DNA of 64,000 bases from Gemmatimonadota bacterium (GCA_020161135.1 JAIUOB010000005.1:372001-436000); one strand, 5' to 3'; counted from the stretch's first letter, positions 37,355 to 46,250 are shown. Translations and numbers: made by a program. The notes: generated by a model not told the origin, from the letters alone.

Positions 37355-37498
37355 GGGCGGAGGGCGCTCCGGCCGGAACCTCCGGTTGACGGGCTGGTAA
37401 ACTTCGGGCGGTCCATTGGCGTACGCGCCGGTGGGCCGCCCGACGCCGTTTCGGGGCCCGCCCCACGGTCGCACCTGTCCTCCTACCTCGACCCATCC

Positions 37499-38062
37499 AT
37501 GTTCCGTTCCGTCATCAAGCCCGTCGCGCTCGCGCTCTCGCTGGCCGCGCTGTCGGCGCCCCTCGCCGCGCAGGGCAGCATGCAGGCCATGGGCAACCAG
37601 CCTGGCAAGCCGCCCCTCTCGCCGCGCGATTCGATCAGCACGACCGTCGCCGGCTCCGCCATCAAGGTCAACTACGGCCGTCCGTCGAAGCGCGGCCGCG
37701 TGATCTTCGGCGGCCTGGAGAAGTGGGGCAACGTGTGGCGCACCGGCGCCAATGAGGCCACCCACTTCACCACCAGCAAGGCGCTCGACTTCGGCGGCAA
37801 GGTCGTGCCGGCCGGCACCTACACGCTGTGGACCAAGCTCGAAGAGAGCGGCAAGTGGGAGCTCATCGTCAACAAGCAGACCGGCCAGTGGGGCACGGCC
37901 TACAAGGCGTCGGAGGACCTCGTCAGCATTCCGATGAAGGTGACCAGCACCAACCCGGTCGTCGAGCAGATGGAGATCCAGGTCAAGCCGGCCGGCAAGG
38001 GCGGCGAGATCATCGTCCAGTGGGACACCTACAAGGCCGTCGCGACCTTCACGGTGAAGTGA
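37499..38062 (+). CDS. DUF2911 family exported protein
   Basis: A 187-residue secreted protein: signal peptide (about 1-24, ending PLAAQG), then the single DUF2911 domain with SIKVNYGRPSKRGRVIFGGL-like sequence, WRTGANEATHFTTSK, VPAGTYTLWT and a C-terminal strand VQWDTYKAVATFTVK. The family is beta-rich and common in Bacteroidota and Gemmatimonadota, with unknown function. It lies 144 bp downstream of the Asp-box gene with no sign of overlap. Confidence 0.9.
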   Translation: MFRSVIKPVALALSLAALSAPLAAQGSMQAMGNQPGKPPLSPRDSISTTVAGSAIKVNYGRPSKRGRVIFGGLEKWGNVWRTGANEATHFTTSKALDFGGKVVPAGTYTLWTKLEESGKWELIVNKQTGQWGTAYKASEDLVSIPMKVTSTNPVVEQMEIQVKPAGKGGEIIVQWDTYKAVATFTVK

Positions 38063-38069
38063 CCCTGCG

Positions 38070-38103
38070 CGATGGGGCGTCCCTCAGCGGCGGCGCCCCA
38101 TCG
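38070..38103. terminator. Bidirectional hairpin between the DUF2911 gene and lytR
   Basis: Perfect 10-bp stem CGATGGGGCG / CGCCCCATCG with a 14-base loop. The loop contains the stop codon of the convergent response-regulator gene, whose last codons form one arm. It sits 8 bases after the DUF2911 stop. No T-tract is present. Confidence 0.55.
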
Positions 38104-38893
38104 ACTCGCGCAATTGCCGGGTGCCGGTGCGACTGGCCAGCACCTTCTCGCCACTCTGCATGACCACTGCCCAGCGCCCCGCGTCCTGCGGCAGCAGCGC
38201 GCGCACATGGTCGAGGTTCACGGCATGTGAGCGATGGATGCGCACCCAGCGGCTCCCGTCCAGACGGTCGAGCAGCTCGCCCAGCGGTACCGTGAGCAGG
38301 TGCCGCGCGCCGTTGGCCACCAGCACCACGTAGTCGTCGTCGGCCTCGAGCCGCTCGATCGTCCACACGGCTATGGGCCGCACGCGCCCGCGTTCACGCA
38401 CGTACAGGTGCTGCAGGGGAGCGCCCGTGGCGCTCTGGCCATACAACTCACGCACCCGCCCCACGAGTGGCGCATCGGCGGACGTCGCCGTCGGGTCGGT
38501 CTTGGCGGCCCGTGTGAGACGCGCCACCGCCCGCGTGAAGCGCTCGCGCGTGAACGGCTTCACGAGGTAGTCCGCCGCGCCCAGCTCGAACGCATGCACC
38601 GCGTAGGCGTCGTACGCGGTCGTGAACACCACCTGCGGCAGCGCTGCGCCGGATGCGCCCGCGCGCTCGAGCACCTGCAGGCCGTCCAGCTCCGGCAGGT
38701 GGATGTCGAGGAAGAGCACGTCGGGGCGATGTGTCGCGATGAGTGCCAGGGCGTCGCGCCCGTTGTCGCACTCGCCGACCAGCGCGAGCTGCGTGGTGGC
38801 CAGGACCAGGTCGCGCAATTGCACACGCGCGAGGGGCTCGTCCTCGACGATCACGGCGCGCAGGGGCGCCGCCGCGACGTCAGGCAGGGACAT
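38084..38893 (-). CDS. LytTR-family response regulator
   Basis: A 269-residue transcription factor. The receiver (about 11-125) has Glu17/Asp18, phospho-acceptor Asp63 (LFLDIHLPELDG) and Lys112 (VKPF). The C-terminal LytTR domain (about 160-265) has IAVWTIERLEADDDYVVLV and WVRIHRSHAVNLDHV. LytTR proteins bind two direct repeats of about 9 bp on one DNA face. It overlaps its partner kinase gene by 14 bp. The gene order TBDR-TPR-kinase-regulator suggests that the pair controls or is controlled by that outer-membrane module. Confidence 0.9.
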   Translation of the reverse strand: MSLPDVAAAPLRAVIVEDEPLARVQLRDLVLATTQLALVGECDNGRDALALIATHRPDVLFLDIHLPELDGLQVLERAGASGAALPQVVFTTAYDAYAVHAFELGAADYLVKPFTRERFTRAVARLTRAAKTDPTATSADAPLVGRVRELYGQSATGAPLQHLYVRERGRVRPIAVWTIERLEADDDYVVLVANGARHLLTVPLGELLDRLDGSRWVRIHRSHAVNLDHVRALLPQDAGRWAVVMQSGEKVLASRTGTRQLRESMGRRR

Positions 38894-39929
38894 GCACCGT
38901 CACCGCATAGCCGGACGACTCGCGTGCGGCCTCGACCCGCGCGCGCGTGCCATACAACAGGCGCAGGCGCTGCCGCAGCGCGTCCAGCCCGAGCCCCGTG
39001 CCCGCGGTCGACGCCGCCGTCGCGTCGCCGTCGTCACGCACCGTGAGCACGAGGGCGTCGGCCGCGAACCGCGCCGAGACGGCGATGGCGCCGCCGCTCG
39101 CGCGCGGCGCGATGGCGTGGCGGATCGCGTTCTCCACCAGCGGCTGCACCGTGAGGCTGGGCACGACGAAGTCGAGCGCGTCCTCCTCGACATCCATCGA
39201 GACGCGCAGGCGGTCGCCGTAGCGCAGCGCCTCGAGCGCGAGGTAGGTGCGCACGAAGTGCAGTTCGTCGGCGAGCTGCACCTGTTCCCGCGCGCCACGC
39301 TTGCTGTCGAGTACGTAACGCAGCAGCTCCGCGAGCTGTCCGAGCGCCTGCTCCGTGCGCGCCGGGTCGAGGCGCGCCAGTGTGATGAGCGAGTGCAGGG
39401 TGTTGAACAGGAAGTGCGGGTCGAGACGCCCGCGCAGCGCCTCGAGCTCCGCGCGCACGCGCAGCGCCTCGGCCTCGATGCGACGCGACTCGATGTCACG
39501 CGCGCGTCGTGACGCCACGCCGGCCATGGTGATGCCGGCCACGAGCAGGTAGAGCAACCCGCCGTAGAACGTCTGCCAGCCGATCCACGGCGCGACCTGC
39601 GCACGCACCGCATCCCAGTCGCCGAGGCCGATGTAGACGTCGAGCACGATGAACCCCGACCACAGCACCGCGTACACGGTCGCCGCGGCGAGGTGCTGCA
39701 GCAGGAAGGTCAGCGAGAGGCGGTCGGGCCACGCATACCGCGTGCTGAACCATCGTGCGCCCACACCGAGCAGGGCCGCCCAGCCGATCGTGCGCAGCGC
39801 GATGAGCACCGCCTGTGACGCGGGCTGTCGCGCGAGCGTGCCCACCAGCACCGCGTAGAGCAGGACGAGGGGGCTCCACGCGGCGAGATAGACAAGGGCA
39901 GGGCGCAGTCGATGATAGACGCGAAGCAT
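38880..39929 (-). CDS. LytS-type membrane histidine kinase (His_kinase family)
   Basis: A 349-residue sensor kinase with four predicted membrane helices (about 13-31, 41-60, 76-98 and 120-138), a short coiled linker and a kinase core of the LytS/YehU class. The phospho-acceptor region is RLDPHFLFNTLHSL (His172), the N-box is PLVENAIRHAI, and the ATP-lid glycines are GTGLGLDALRQRL. No extracytoplasmic sensor domain is visible, so the signal may reach the membrane helices directly. It overlaps the LytTR regulator gene and starts 24 bp after the TPR gene. Confidence 0.9.
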   Translation of the reverse strand: MLRVYHRLRPALVYLAAWSPLVLLYAVLVGTLARQPASQAVLIALRTIGWAALLGVGARWFSTRYAWPDRLSLTFLLQHLAAATVYAVLWSGFIVLDVYIGLGDWDAVRAQVAPWIGWQTFYGGLLYLLVAGITMAGVASRRARDIESRRIEAEALRVRAELEALRGRLDPHFLFNTLHSLITLARLDPARTEQALGQLAELLRYVLDSKRGAREQVQLADELHFVRTYLALEALRYGDRLRVSMDVEEDALDFVVPSLTVQPLVENAIRHAIAPRASGGAIAVSARFAADALVLTVRDDGDATAASTAGTGLGLDALRQRLRLLYGTRARVEAARESSGYAVTVHVPA

Positions 39930-39953
39930 GAGGTGTTGGACGAGACGGGTCGA

Positions 39954-40784
39954 TCAGCGCACGGCGGGCAGCAACGCGTACCGTACCCAAGCGTACTCCG
40001 GCTCGAGCGTGAGCGCCTGCTGGTACGCGGCCCGCGCCGCCGCGGCGCGTCCGGCGGCAAGCTCCCACTGCCCGTGCCAGGCCAACGCTTCCGCCTGTCC
40101 CCAAGACGGCAGTCCGGGGCCCGGAGTGTCACGCTCGAACGCGGCGAGCGCGCGCGCCAGCAGTTGGCGCGCCTTGTCCTGCCCGCCGCCGAACATGGCC
40201 GGCTTGTACCACGCGCTGACGGCCTGCAGCAGCAGGACGCGTGGGTTGTTCTTCCCCAGGGCAAGCGCCTGGTCATCGGCGCGGCTGGCGGCCGCCCCGT
40301 AGCGCATGCCGCGCAGCGCATTGCCGGCAATGAGCTGCCCCATGCAGCTCGACCGCAGGGCGTGCGATTCGGCGAGCGGCTGCGCGGCGACCGCGCGGTC
40401 GAGCCAGGCGAGCGCCTCCTCGTAGCGCGCCTCCGCGGCGTCCTCTTGCTTGCGGCTCATGGCCAGTTGGCCGAGCCGATAGGCCGCATACCCGCGGTAG
40501 TGCAGCAGCAACCCGTGCTCGGGGAAGGCGGTGAGGGCGCGATCGACCAGCGCGGCGCCCTGCAGCAGTTGCGCGGTGTCGCCGCGCACGACTGCCCGGT
40601 CGATGATGCGTCGGGCGGAGTCGGCCCAGCGCAACGCGCCGGTGAGGGCGGGCGTGGCGACCGACGGCGCGGCGGCCGACGGCGCGGCGGCGGCGCCTTG
40701 CGCGCGCACGCCCGGTGTGGCGAAGAGCGCGAGGGGAACAGCGATGGTCAGGACACGCGGTGCGACGACACGAAGGAGGTGCAT
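39954..40784 (-). CDS. Exported TPR-like protein
   Basis: A 276-residue protein with a signal peptide (about 1-29, ending GVRAQG) and several degenerate tetratricopeptide-like helical pairs: ALVDRALTAFPEHGLLLHYRGYA, YEEALAWLDRAVAAQP and AAYQQALTLEPEYAWVRYALL patterns. The helices likely form a periplasmic protein-binding scaffold. Its start is preceded by TGAGGATTCC, a good ribosome binding site, and it begins 8 bp after the receptor gene. An interaction with the receptor or the LytS kinase is plausible. Confidence 0.82.
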   Translation of the reverse strand: MHLLRVVAPRVLTIAVPLALFATPGVRAQGAAAAPSAAAPSVATPALTGALRWADSARRIIDRAVVRGDTAQLLQGAALVDRALTAFPEHGLLLHYRGYAAYRLGQLAMSRKQEDAAEARYEEALAWLDRAVAAQPLAESHALRSSCMGQLIAGNALRGMRYGAAASRADDQALALGKNNPRVLLLQAVSAWYKPAMFGGGQDKARQLLARALAAFERDTPGPGLPSWGQAEALAWHGQWELAAGRAAAARAAYQQALTLEPEYAWVRYALLPAVR

Positions 40785-40792
40785 GGGAATCC

Positions 40793-43009
40793 TCAGAAGA
40801 GCAGTGTGGAGCCCACGAAAAGCGAGCGGAGGAAGGGCGCCTGCACGGGCAGGCGGGTGGCGAAGTCGTCGGTCCAGCGATAGCGCATCACGTTGCGGCG
40901 TACGAACACGTTCGAGGCGCTTCCCCACAGCACGAGGCCGCGACGATCGCCGAGGGCGCGATACCAACTGGCCGACAGGTCGGAGCGACGGTAGGTGGGG
41001 AGACGGGCGCCGAAGGGCGCGCCGTACACCGGCTCGGGCATGCCGCTGCTGCGGTCCGTACCGACGATGTCGGTGAAGGGGCGTCCGGTGGCGAGCCGCA
41101 GCGCCGTGCCGATGGTGATGCCGCGCCAGATGCGCTCGGTGATCCAGGCCGCCGAGTGCGACACGTCGGCGAGCGAGGGCGCCACCACGTCGGTGCCGGG
41201 CGCGGTGCGCCGCGCATGCACGTGGCTCCAGGTGATGCGCGTGCGCAGGGCGTCAGAGACACGCCAGCGCCACTGCAGGTCGACGCCGCGCGCGTGGCCG
41301 ACGCCGCCGCCCACGGGCGCGTACGCCGGTGTGAACTGCCACAGGGCGTCGTAGCGCTTGTCGTACACTTCGAGGCGCACGCCGCTGCTGTCGCTCCCCC
41401 ACTGCACGCCGGCCATCGCCTGCACGACGCGCATCGGCGCGAAGTCGCGCGCGGGGAGTGCGCGACGGAAGGTCGGCTCGGCCACCTGATGGTAGGTGCC
41501 CCAAGCTGCCGTGAGCCCCAGCGCACCGCGCTGCCACGCCAGCGACAGGCGCGGATCGACGGTGCGACGCGCGGTGAGCGTGCTGTGGTCGCTGCGCACG
41601 CCGCCGATGACGCGCACACCGGCGGCAAAGGTGTGCGTCGCCTCCGCGAAGGCCGCCGTGCGCGTGCTGGGCGTGCGTACCCCGAACGTCGGCGTCACCA
41701 CGTCGCCCTGCGTCGCCGTGCCCGCATAGGAGGCGCGGAGCCCTTCGCGCTCCGCACCGATGCGCCACAGTGTGCCACGTGCCGTGCGATAGCCGAGCGA
41801 CGCGAGCAACTGCGGCGACGCGAGCCGCGTGCGCAGGCCGGTGGGGCCGAACGTCTCGCGCCGATCGAAGGTGCTGAGCGCCGCCGTGATCGCGGGGCGC
41901 CACGCCGTGCTGCTGTCGCGCCACGACAGCACCGCGATGCCGTCGTCGGAGCGGGCGGCGTACGTCGCCGCGCCCTGCGCGGCCGCGTCGCCGACACCGA
42001 AGCGTTGCTGCTGCCGGACCGCGAAGAGTCGCAAACGCCCCGCCGCCGAGGTGCGCCAGTCGAGCGTGCCGCTGGCGTCGTGACCGCGCGGCGGCGGGTC
42101 GTACGGCTGCGCCTCGCCAAACACGGCGATGAGCGGTGAGAGCGTGCTGACGCCCGCAGCCACGCGCACGCCCAGACGCTCCGTGGGGCGCGCGCCGAAG
42201 GCGGCACTCACGCCACCGATCGAGGCGGACACCGAACCGCTGCGACGGAGCGGTGCAGAGGCACTCTCCATGCGCACCAGCCCCGACAGCGCGTTGCCGT
42301 ACCCCGCACCGAATCCGCCGGAGGAGAACACCGTGCGATCGAGCAGGAACGGATTGACCGTCGTGGTCGTGTGGCCCGTCGGATTGTCGGCGCGCACGGG
42401 CGACAGCAGCCAGGCGTCGTCGACCAGGACGCGCGTCTCGGTCACGTCGCCGCCACGCACGAAGAGTCCCGTGCCTTCATCGACGCCCTGCGCGCCGGGC
42501 AGTGTCTGGATGGCACGCGCGATGTTGCCGGCGGCGCCCGGTGTCTGCACGACATCGAGCGGTGTGAGCGTCGCCGTCTGCCCGCCGCCGATGGTGTACT
42601 CGCCCGCCGCCACCACCACGAACTGGCTCAGCACGGGCGGCCGGGCGGTGAGCACGAAGGTGAGGGCGCTGTCCACGGGGAGCGTGACATCGACCGTGGC
42701 CGGCACGAAGCCGACGCCGCGCGCGACGACGGTGGCCAGGCCGCGATGCGCGGAGGGCAGGGCGAAGCGACCGATTGAGTCGGTGCGCGTTTCGTCGAGC
42801 GTCTCGAGCACCACCACGGTGGCCGCCGCAATCGGGCGACCGTCGGTGGTGCGCACGAGGCCGCGCGCGGCGAACGACGACGCCGGGGCCGGAGCGGGCG
42901 TTGGAGCGACCGACGACGGTGGCGCCCCCTGCGCGGGCAGGGCGCGTACCGCGACCGCGAGGGCGGCGCTCGGCACGAGCGTCGCGAGGATGCACAAAGG
43001 GGAGCGCAT
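40793..43009 (-). CDS. TonB-dependent receptor linked to a LytS/LytR system
   Basis: A 738-residue outer-membrane receptor. Signal peptide (about 1-27), Pro/Ala-rich linker, carboxypeptidase-regulatory-like domain (about 46-115; ARGLVRTTDGRPIAAATVVV), plug (about 125-245, with IARAIQTLPGAQG and GLFVRGG) and a beta-barrel ending in Phe (STLLF), the usual last residue for Bam-dependent folding. The substrate is unknown. It heads a tight minus-strand cluster with a TPR protein, a LytS kinase and a LytTR regulator. This clustering suggests signal-responsive uptake. Confidence 0.9.
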   Translation of the reverse strand: MRSPLCILATLVPSAALAVAVRALPAQGAPPSSVAPTPAPAPASSFAARGLVRTTDGRPIAAATVVVLETLDETRTDSIGRFALPSAHRGLATVVARGVGFVPATVDVTLPVDSALTFVLTARPPVLSQFVVVAAGEYTIGGGQTATLTPLDVVQTPGAAGNIARAIQTLPGAQGVDEGTGLFVRGGDVTETRVLVDDAWLLSPVRADNPTGHTTTTVNPFLLDRTVFSSGGFGAGYGNALSGLVRMESASAPLRRSGSVSASIGGVSAAFGARPTERLGVRVAAGVSTLSPLIAVFGEAQPYDPPPRGHDASGTLDWRTSAAGRLRLFAVRQQQRFGVGDAAAQGAATYAARSDDGIAVLSWRDSSTAWRPAITAALSTFDRRETFGPTGLRTRLASPQLLASLGYRTARGTLWRIGAEREGLRASYAGTATQGDVVTPTFGVRTPSTRTAAFAEATHTFAAGVRVIGGVRSDHSTLTARRTVDPRLSLAWQRGALGLTAAWGTYHQVAEPTFRRALPARDFAPMRVVQAMAGVQWGSDSSGVRLEVYDKRYDALWQFTPAYAPVGGGVGHARGVDLQWRWRVSDALRTRITWSHVHARRTAPGTDVVAPSLADVSHSAAWITERIWRGITIGTALRLATGRPFTDIVGTDRSSGMPEPVYGAPFGARLPTYRRSDLSASWYRALGDRRGLVLWGSASNVFVRRNVMRYRWTDDFATRLPVQAPFLRSLFVGSTLLF

Positions 43010-43098
43010 GGATGCACCATGGCTCCCCCGTGTCAGGCCGTCATGCGCGAGTCGGTGAAGTGACAGGCGCGGTCGGTGAGCGACCCCCCGTCACGGCG

Positions 43099-43119
43099 CC
43101 CGCGCGCCGAGCGCGCGGG
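43099..43119 (-). terminator. Hairpin between gamma-glutamyltransferase and the receptor gene
   Basis: Perfect 9-bp stem CCCGCGCGC / GCGCGCGGG with a 3-base loop, about 20 bp after the gamma-glutamyltransferase stop on the minus strand. No T-tract is present. It probably separates that gene from the downstream receptor operon. Confidence 0.6.
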
Positions 43120-43136
43120 TCAGCGCCACGCCGTGT

Positions 43137-44891
43137 TCAGTGCCCCGCCGCCCCCGCGTCCCGATCACGCGGGTCTGCCGCCCCCAGCCGCTTGCCGGTC
43201 TTCGCGTCGATGGCGATCGAGTGGGCGGTGCCCTGCTGCCCGCCCACACGCACCGTGTGTCCCTTGGCCCGCAATGCGGCGAGCGTCGAGTCGGCGATGC
43301 CGACACGCTCCACCGTGAGCACGTTGGGCAGCCACTGGTGGTGCACCCGCGCCGCATTCACCGCCTGCTGCACGGGCATGTCGAAGGCGATGAGGTTGAG
43401 CACGACCTCCATGACGGTGTTGATGATGGTGCGTCCGCCGGGGCTGCCCACCACCGCCACCAGCTTGCCGTCCTTCGCGACGATCGTGGGCGTCATGCTC
43501 GACAGCATGCGCTTGCCGGGCTGTGCGACGTTGGGCGCCGTGCCGATGAGCCCCGTCGAATCGGTGAGTCCGGGCTTGCCGTTGAAATCGCCCATCTCGT
43601 TGTTGAGCAGGAATCCGGCGCCGTCCACCACCGCGCCGAGCCCGTAGCCCGCCTCGAGCGTGTACGTCACCGACACCGCCAGGCCATCCTTGTCCACGAC
43701 GCTGTAGTGCGTCGTCTCGTCGCTCTCGTAGCCCTGCGTCACATCGGCCGGCGAGCTGGGCGACGCCTTCGCCGGGTCGATGGTCGCGCGCAGCGTCTTC
43801 GCATAGCTCTTGCTCGTGAGCTTCGCGACGGGCGGCTGCGTGAAGTCAGGGTCGCCCAGGTGCACCGCGCGGTCGCGGAAGGCGCGCCGCATGCTCTCGG
43901 CCAGCGTGTGGAGGTACTGCGGCGAGTTGTGCCCCATCGCCTTGAGGTCCATTCCCTCCATGATGTTCAGCATCTCGATCATGGCCACACCACCACTGCT
44001 CGGTGGCGGCATGGAGATGACCTCGTAGCCGTTGAAGGTGCCGCGCACCGCAGGGCGTTCGACCGCCTTGTAGGCTGCCATGTCGGCTTCGGTGATGAGG
44101 CCACCCTCGCGTCGCATCTCGGCGGCCATGAGCTGCGCGGTGGTGCCGGTGTAGAAGCCGTCGCGCCCCTGGTCGCGCACGCGGCCCAGCGTCTTGCCCA
44201 GGTCGCCCAGCACGAGGCGGTCACCGGCCGCGTAGGGCTGCCCGGCCTTGTAGTACGCGGCGAGCGAGCCAGAATCCTGCGACAGCTTCGTGCGTGCGCC
44301 GGCGAGCGACGCGGCGAGACCGGTGGGCACGATGAAGCCCGTATCGGCGAGCGATGCGGCCGGCGCGACCAGCGCATTCCACTTCGCCTTGCCGTACTTC
44401 TGGTGCGCGAGCGCGAAGCCGGCCACGGTGCCCGGCACCCCCACGCTCTTGTGCGAGTTGTGATGAATGCGCGAGGAGTACGCCCCGGTGCTGTCGGTGA
44501 ACATCGTGGGCGAGGCGCCGGCGGGGGCCTTCTCGCGGAAGTCGATGGTGGTCGCGCGGCCGTTCGGGAAGCGGATCACCATGAACCCGCCGCCGCCGAT
44601 GTTGCCGGCAGTCGGGTAGGTGACGGCAAGCGCAAAGCCGGTGGCGATGGCGGCGTCTACGGCATTGCCGCCGGCGGCCAGCACGTCGCGCCCTACGGCG
44701 CTGGCGATGGCGCTGGCCGAGACGACCATGCCCTTGTCGGCTTCGACGGCCTGGGTGGGCCAGGGCGCCTGGGGTGGCTGGGCCGGAGGCTGGGCGCCGG
44801 GGGCGACGGCGAGGAGCGCGAGGCCGGCCCCGAGCAGGGGGAGCGGCAGCAGCGCCAGACGGCGCGCGCGAGCGGAGGGACGAGCAGGCAT
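43137..44891 (-). CDS. ggt: Gamma-glutamyltransferase (exported, self-processing)
   Basis: Cleaves glutathione and other gamma-glutamyl compounds in the periplasm. The 584-residue proenzyme has a signal peptide (about 1-33), the large-subunit motifs GGNAVDAAIATGFALAVTYP and GGGGFMVIRF, and the self-cleavage site where the small subunit begins at TTHYSVVD (catalytic Thr393). Downstream are SYTL-type, LLNNEMGDF and SSMTPTIV with oxyanion-hole sequence, and GSPGGRTIINTV. Length and processing site match the E. coli enzyme. It is transcribed away from rpsP, from the 488-bp repeat-rich region. Confidence 0.96.
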   Translation of the reverse strand: MPARPSARARRLALLPLPLLGAGLALLAVAPGAQPPAQPPQAPWPTQAVEADKGMVVSASAIASAVGRDVLAAGGNAVDAAIATGFALAVTYPTAGNIGGGGFMVIRFPNGRATTIDFREKAPAGASPTMFTDSTGAYSSRIHHNSHKSVGVPGTVAGFALAHQKYGKAKWNALVAPAASLADTGFIVPTGLAASLAGARTKLSQDSGSLAAYYKAGQPYAAGDRLVLGDLGKTLGRVRDQGRDGFYTGTTAQLMAAEMRREGGLITEADMAAYKAVERPAVRGTFNGYEVISMPPPSSGGVAMIEMLNIMEGMDLKAMGHNSPQYLHTLAESMRRAFRDRAVHLGDPDFTQPPVAKLTSKSYAKTLRATIDPAKASPSSPADVTQGYESDETTHYSVVDKDGLAVSVTYTLEAGYGLGAVVDGAGFLLNNEMGDFNGKPGLTDSTGLIGTAPNVAQPGKRMLSSMTPTIVAKDGKLVAVVGSPGGRTIINTVMEVVLNLIAFDMPVQQAVNAARVHHQWLPNVLTVERVGIADSTLAALRAKGHTVRVGGQQGTAHSIAIDAKTGKRLGAADPRDRDAGAAGH

Positions 44892-44999
44892 GGCGGAGGG
44901 GAGGAGGATGTGCCCGGATTCTACTGTTGGCCCGCCCCCCCGCCACCTCCGGCCGCTCGGGTCTCAGCAGCCGACGGCTCGGATCTCAGAATACGGCTG

Positions 45000-45190
45000 C
45001 TCAGACCTCAGACCTCTGGCGGCGGTCTCTGGTCTCTGACCTCTATACCTTGTCTGGCCTCAGACTTCTGGGTGGTGGGTCTGACCAGACATCGGTCCAG
45101 ACACTCTCCCAGACTTGCCGACAGAGGTCTGACGACCGACAACGATAGAAGTCCGAGACGAGATCCTGTCAGAAGTCACAGGTCTGAGCA
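45000..45190. repeat. Cluster of CAGAC/GTCTG words with 7-bp and 12-bp periodicity
   Basis: CAGAC occurs at 45002, 45009, 45061, 45086, 45098 and 45110, and GTCTG at 45052, 45079, 45127 and 45182. The copies at 45086, 45098 and 45110, plus CAGAG at 45122, are spaced exactly 12 bp apart. TCAGACC (45001, 45008) and GGTCTCT (45024, 45031) are perfect 7-bp tandem pairs. GTCTGACCAGAC (45079-45090) is an inverted pair. Ten matches in 190 bp is far above chance for a 5-base word. Confidence 0.75.
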
Positions 45191-45200
45191 GGGGTGGGCG

Positions 45201-45229
45201 TTGCTCAGTGGGGCTGGCTAGCCTATGTT
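45201..45229 (+). promoter_or_regulatory. Candidate rpsP promoter
   Basis: TTGCTC, 17 bases, then TATGTT, resembling a sigma-70 promoter. It lies just after the repeat cluster and would give a leader of about 144 bases before rpsP. The -35 match is only 3 of 6, the -10 match 4 of 6. Confidence 0.4.
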
Positions 45230-45379
45230 CCAAGGCTCCCGTGGGCTGGCCCCCGGGGACACGGGTGTGCGCCGGATCCTCCGGTCGCGCGAGGAACCCG
45301 AACATCAGGTCCGAGGCTCGGGGCATCGCCCTGCCGGCTGGACCTGGCTGGACACCACCTCAGTGCTTTGGAGCGACCG

Positions 45380-45700
45380 ATGGCCGTCAAGATCCGTCTC
45401 CGCCGCGAAGGCCGGAAGAAGACCCCCATGTACCGCATCGTGGTTGCCGATTCGCGCGCGCCGCGCGACGGTCGCTTCATCGAGATCCTGGGGCAGTACC
45501 AGCCGCGTGGCGGCGAGAACGCCCTCGCGCTCAAGACCGAGCGCGTGAACCACTGGCTCGACGTGGGCGCGCTGCCCACGGACACCGTCCGCTCGATCCT
45601 GCGTCGCGCCGGCATCCTCAAGGCCCGTCACGAGGCGCGCCTCGCGTCCAAGCTCCAGTCGGCCGCGGTGGCGCTCCCCGCCGACAACGGCGACGCCTGA
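45380..45700 (+). CDS. rpsP: 30S ribosomal protein S16
   Basis: A 106-residue small-subunit ribosomal protein with the conserved N-terminus VKIRLRREGRKKTPMYRIVV and DGRFIEILGQY. The ATG is preceded by TTTGGAGCGACC, a clear ribosome binding site, which settles the start over an upstream in-frame extension. It opens the conserved rpsP-rimM-trmD cluster, which in many bacteria ends with rplS; rplS does not follow here. Confidence 0.98.
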   Translation: MAVKIRLRREGRKKTPMYRIVVADSRAPRDGRFIEILGQYQPRGGENALALKTERVNHWLDVGALPTDTVRSILRRAGILKARHEARLASKLQSAAVALPADNGDA

Positions 45701-45713
45701 GCAGGCACGCCCG

Positions 45714-46250
45714 TTGGGCGAGCACATCGTCGTCGGCAAGGTGCGGCGCGCGCACGGTGTGCGCGGCGCCTGGGCCGTCGAATCGGTGACCGATGCGCCG
45801 GATGCGATCTTCGCGTCCGGCGCAGTGCTTTTTGCCGGGGATCGCGACGGCAACCCCGTCCTCGAGCAGGGCGCGCCCGTCGCCCTGCACATCGAGGACG
45901 GACGCCCCATGAACCGCGAGTGGCTCGTGCGCGTTCGCGAGGTCACCGACCGCGATGTGGCGGACACGTGGCGCGGCCGTTGCCTGCTGGCGGACGCCGA
46001 CACGCTCCCTGAACCCGACGAAGACGAGATCTACATCCGCGACATCCTCGGCATGCAGGTGGCGGTCGAGGGGCTGGGTGTGGTGGGCACGGTGCGCGAT
46101 GTCTACGACGCGCCGCAGGGATTCATCCTCGAGGTGGAGACGGCCACCGGACGCCCGCTCGTGCCGTGGCACGACGACCTCGTCCAGGATGTCGACGAGG
46201 AGGCGCGCGTGATCACCCTCGCGCACCTCGATGGCTTGCTCGACGGCTGA
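45714..46250 (+). CDS. rimM: Ribosome maturation factor RimM
   Basis: Binds S19 during 30S head maturation. The 178-residue protein has the N-terminal RimM barrel (VVGKVRRAHGVRGAWAVE, about 5-90) and the C-terminal PRC-barrel (YIRDILGMQVAVEG and LVPWHDDLVQDVD). It starts with TTG at 45714, 13 bp after rpsP, because conserved sequence begins at once. The next gene, trmD, follows after 19 bp. Confidence 0.95.
   Translation: MGEHIVVGKVRRAHGVRGAWAVESVTDAPDAIFASGAVLFAGDRDGNPVLEQGAPVALHIEDGRPMNREWLVRVREVTDRDVADTWRGRCLLADADTLPEPDEDEIYIRDILGMQVAVEGLGVVGTVRDVYDAPQGFILEVETATGRPLVPWHDDLVQDVDEEARVITLAHLDGLLDG

Larger units (their letters stand above)
44892..45379. other. 488-bp gene-free region with repeats, a promoter and a structured leader
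   Basis: This is the longest non-coding stretch. From 44940 to 45190 it is visibly less GC-rich than its surroundings and packed with CAGAC/GTCTG and TCTCAG words. A promoter-like pair is at 45201-45229. The remaining 144 bases before rpsP can form several GC-rich stems, for example CCCGTG/CACGGG. It separates the divergent ggt and rpsP genes. No reading frame in it looks coding. Confidence 0.75.

Noticed and set aside
37386..37403. TTGACG and TAAACT as a promoter before the DUF2911 gene
   Set aside because: The spacing between the two elements is only about 6 bases.
34169..37765. A 1198-codon antisense frame across Asp-box gene 1
   Set aside because: The sense strand has a signal peptide and regular Asp-box motifs; the antisense frame has no family motif.
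45000..45190. CAGAC array considered as a CRISPR array
   Set aside because: Units are 5-7 bp with 7- or 12-bp spacing, far too short for repeats and spacers, and no cas gene is near.
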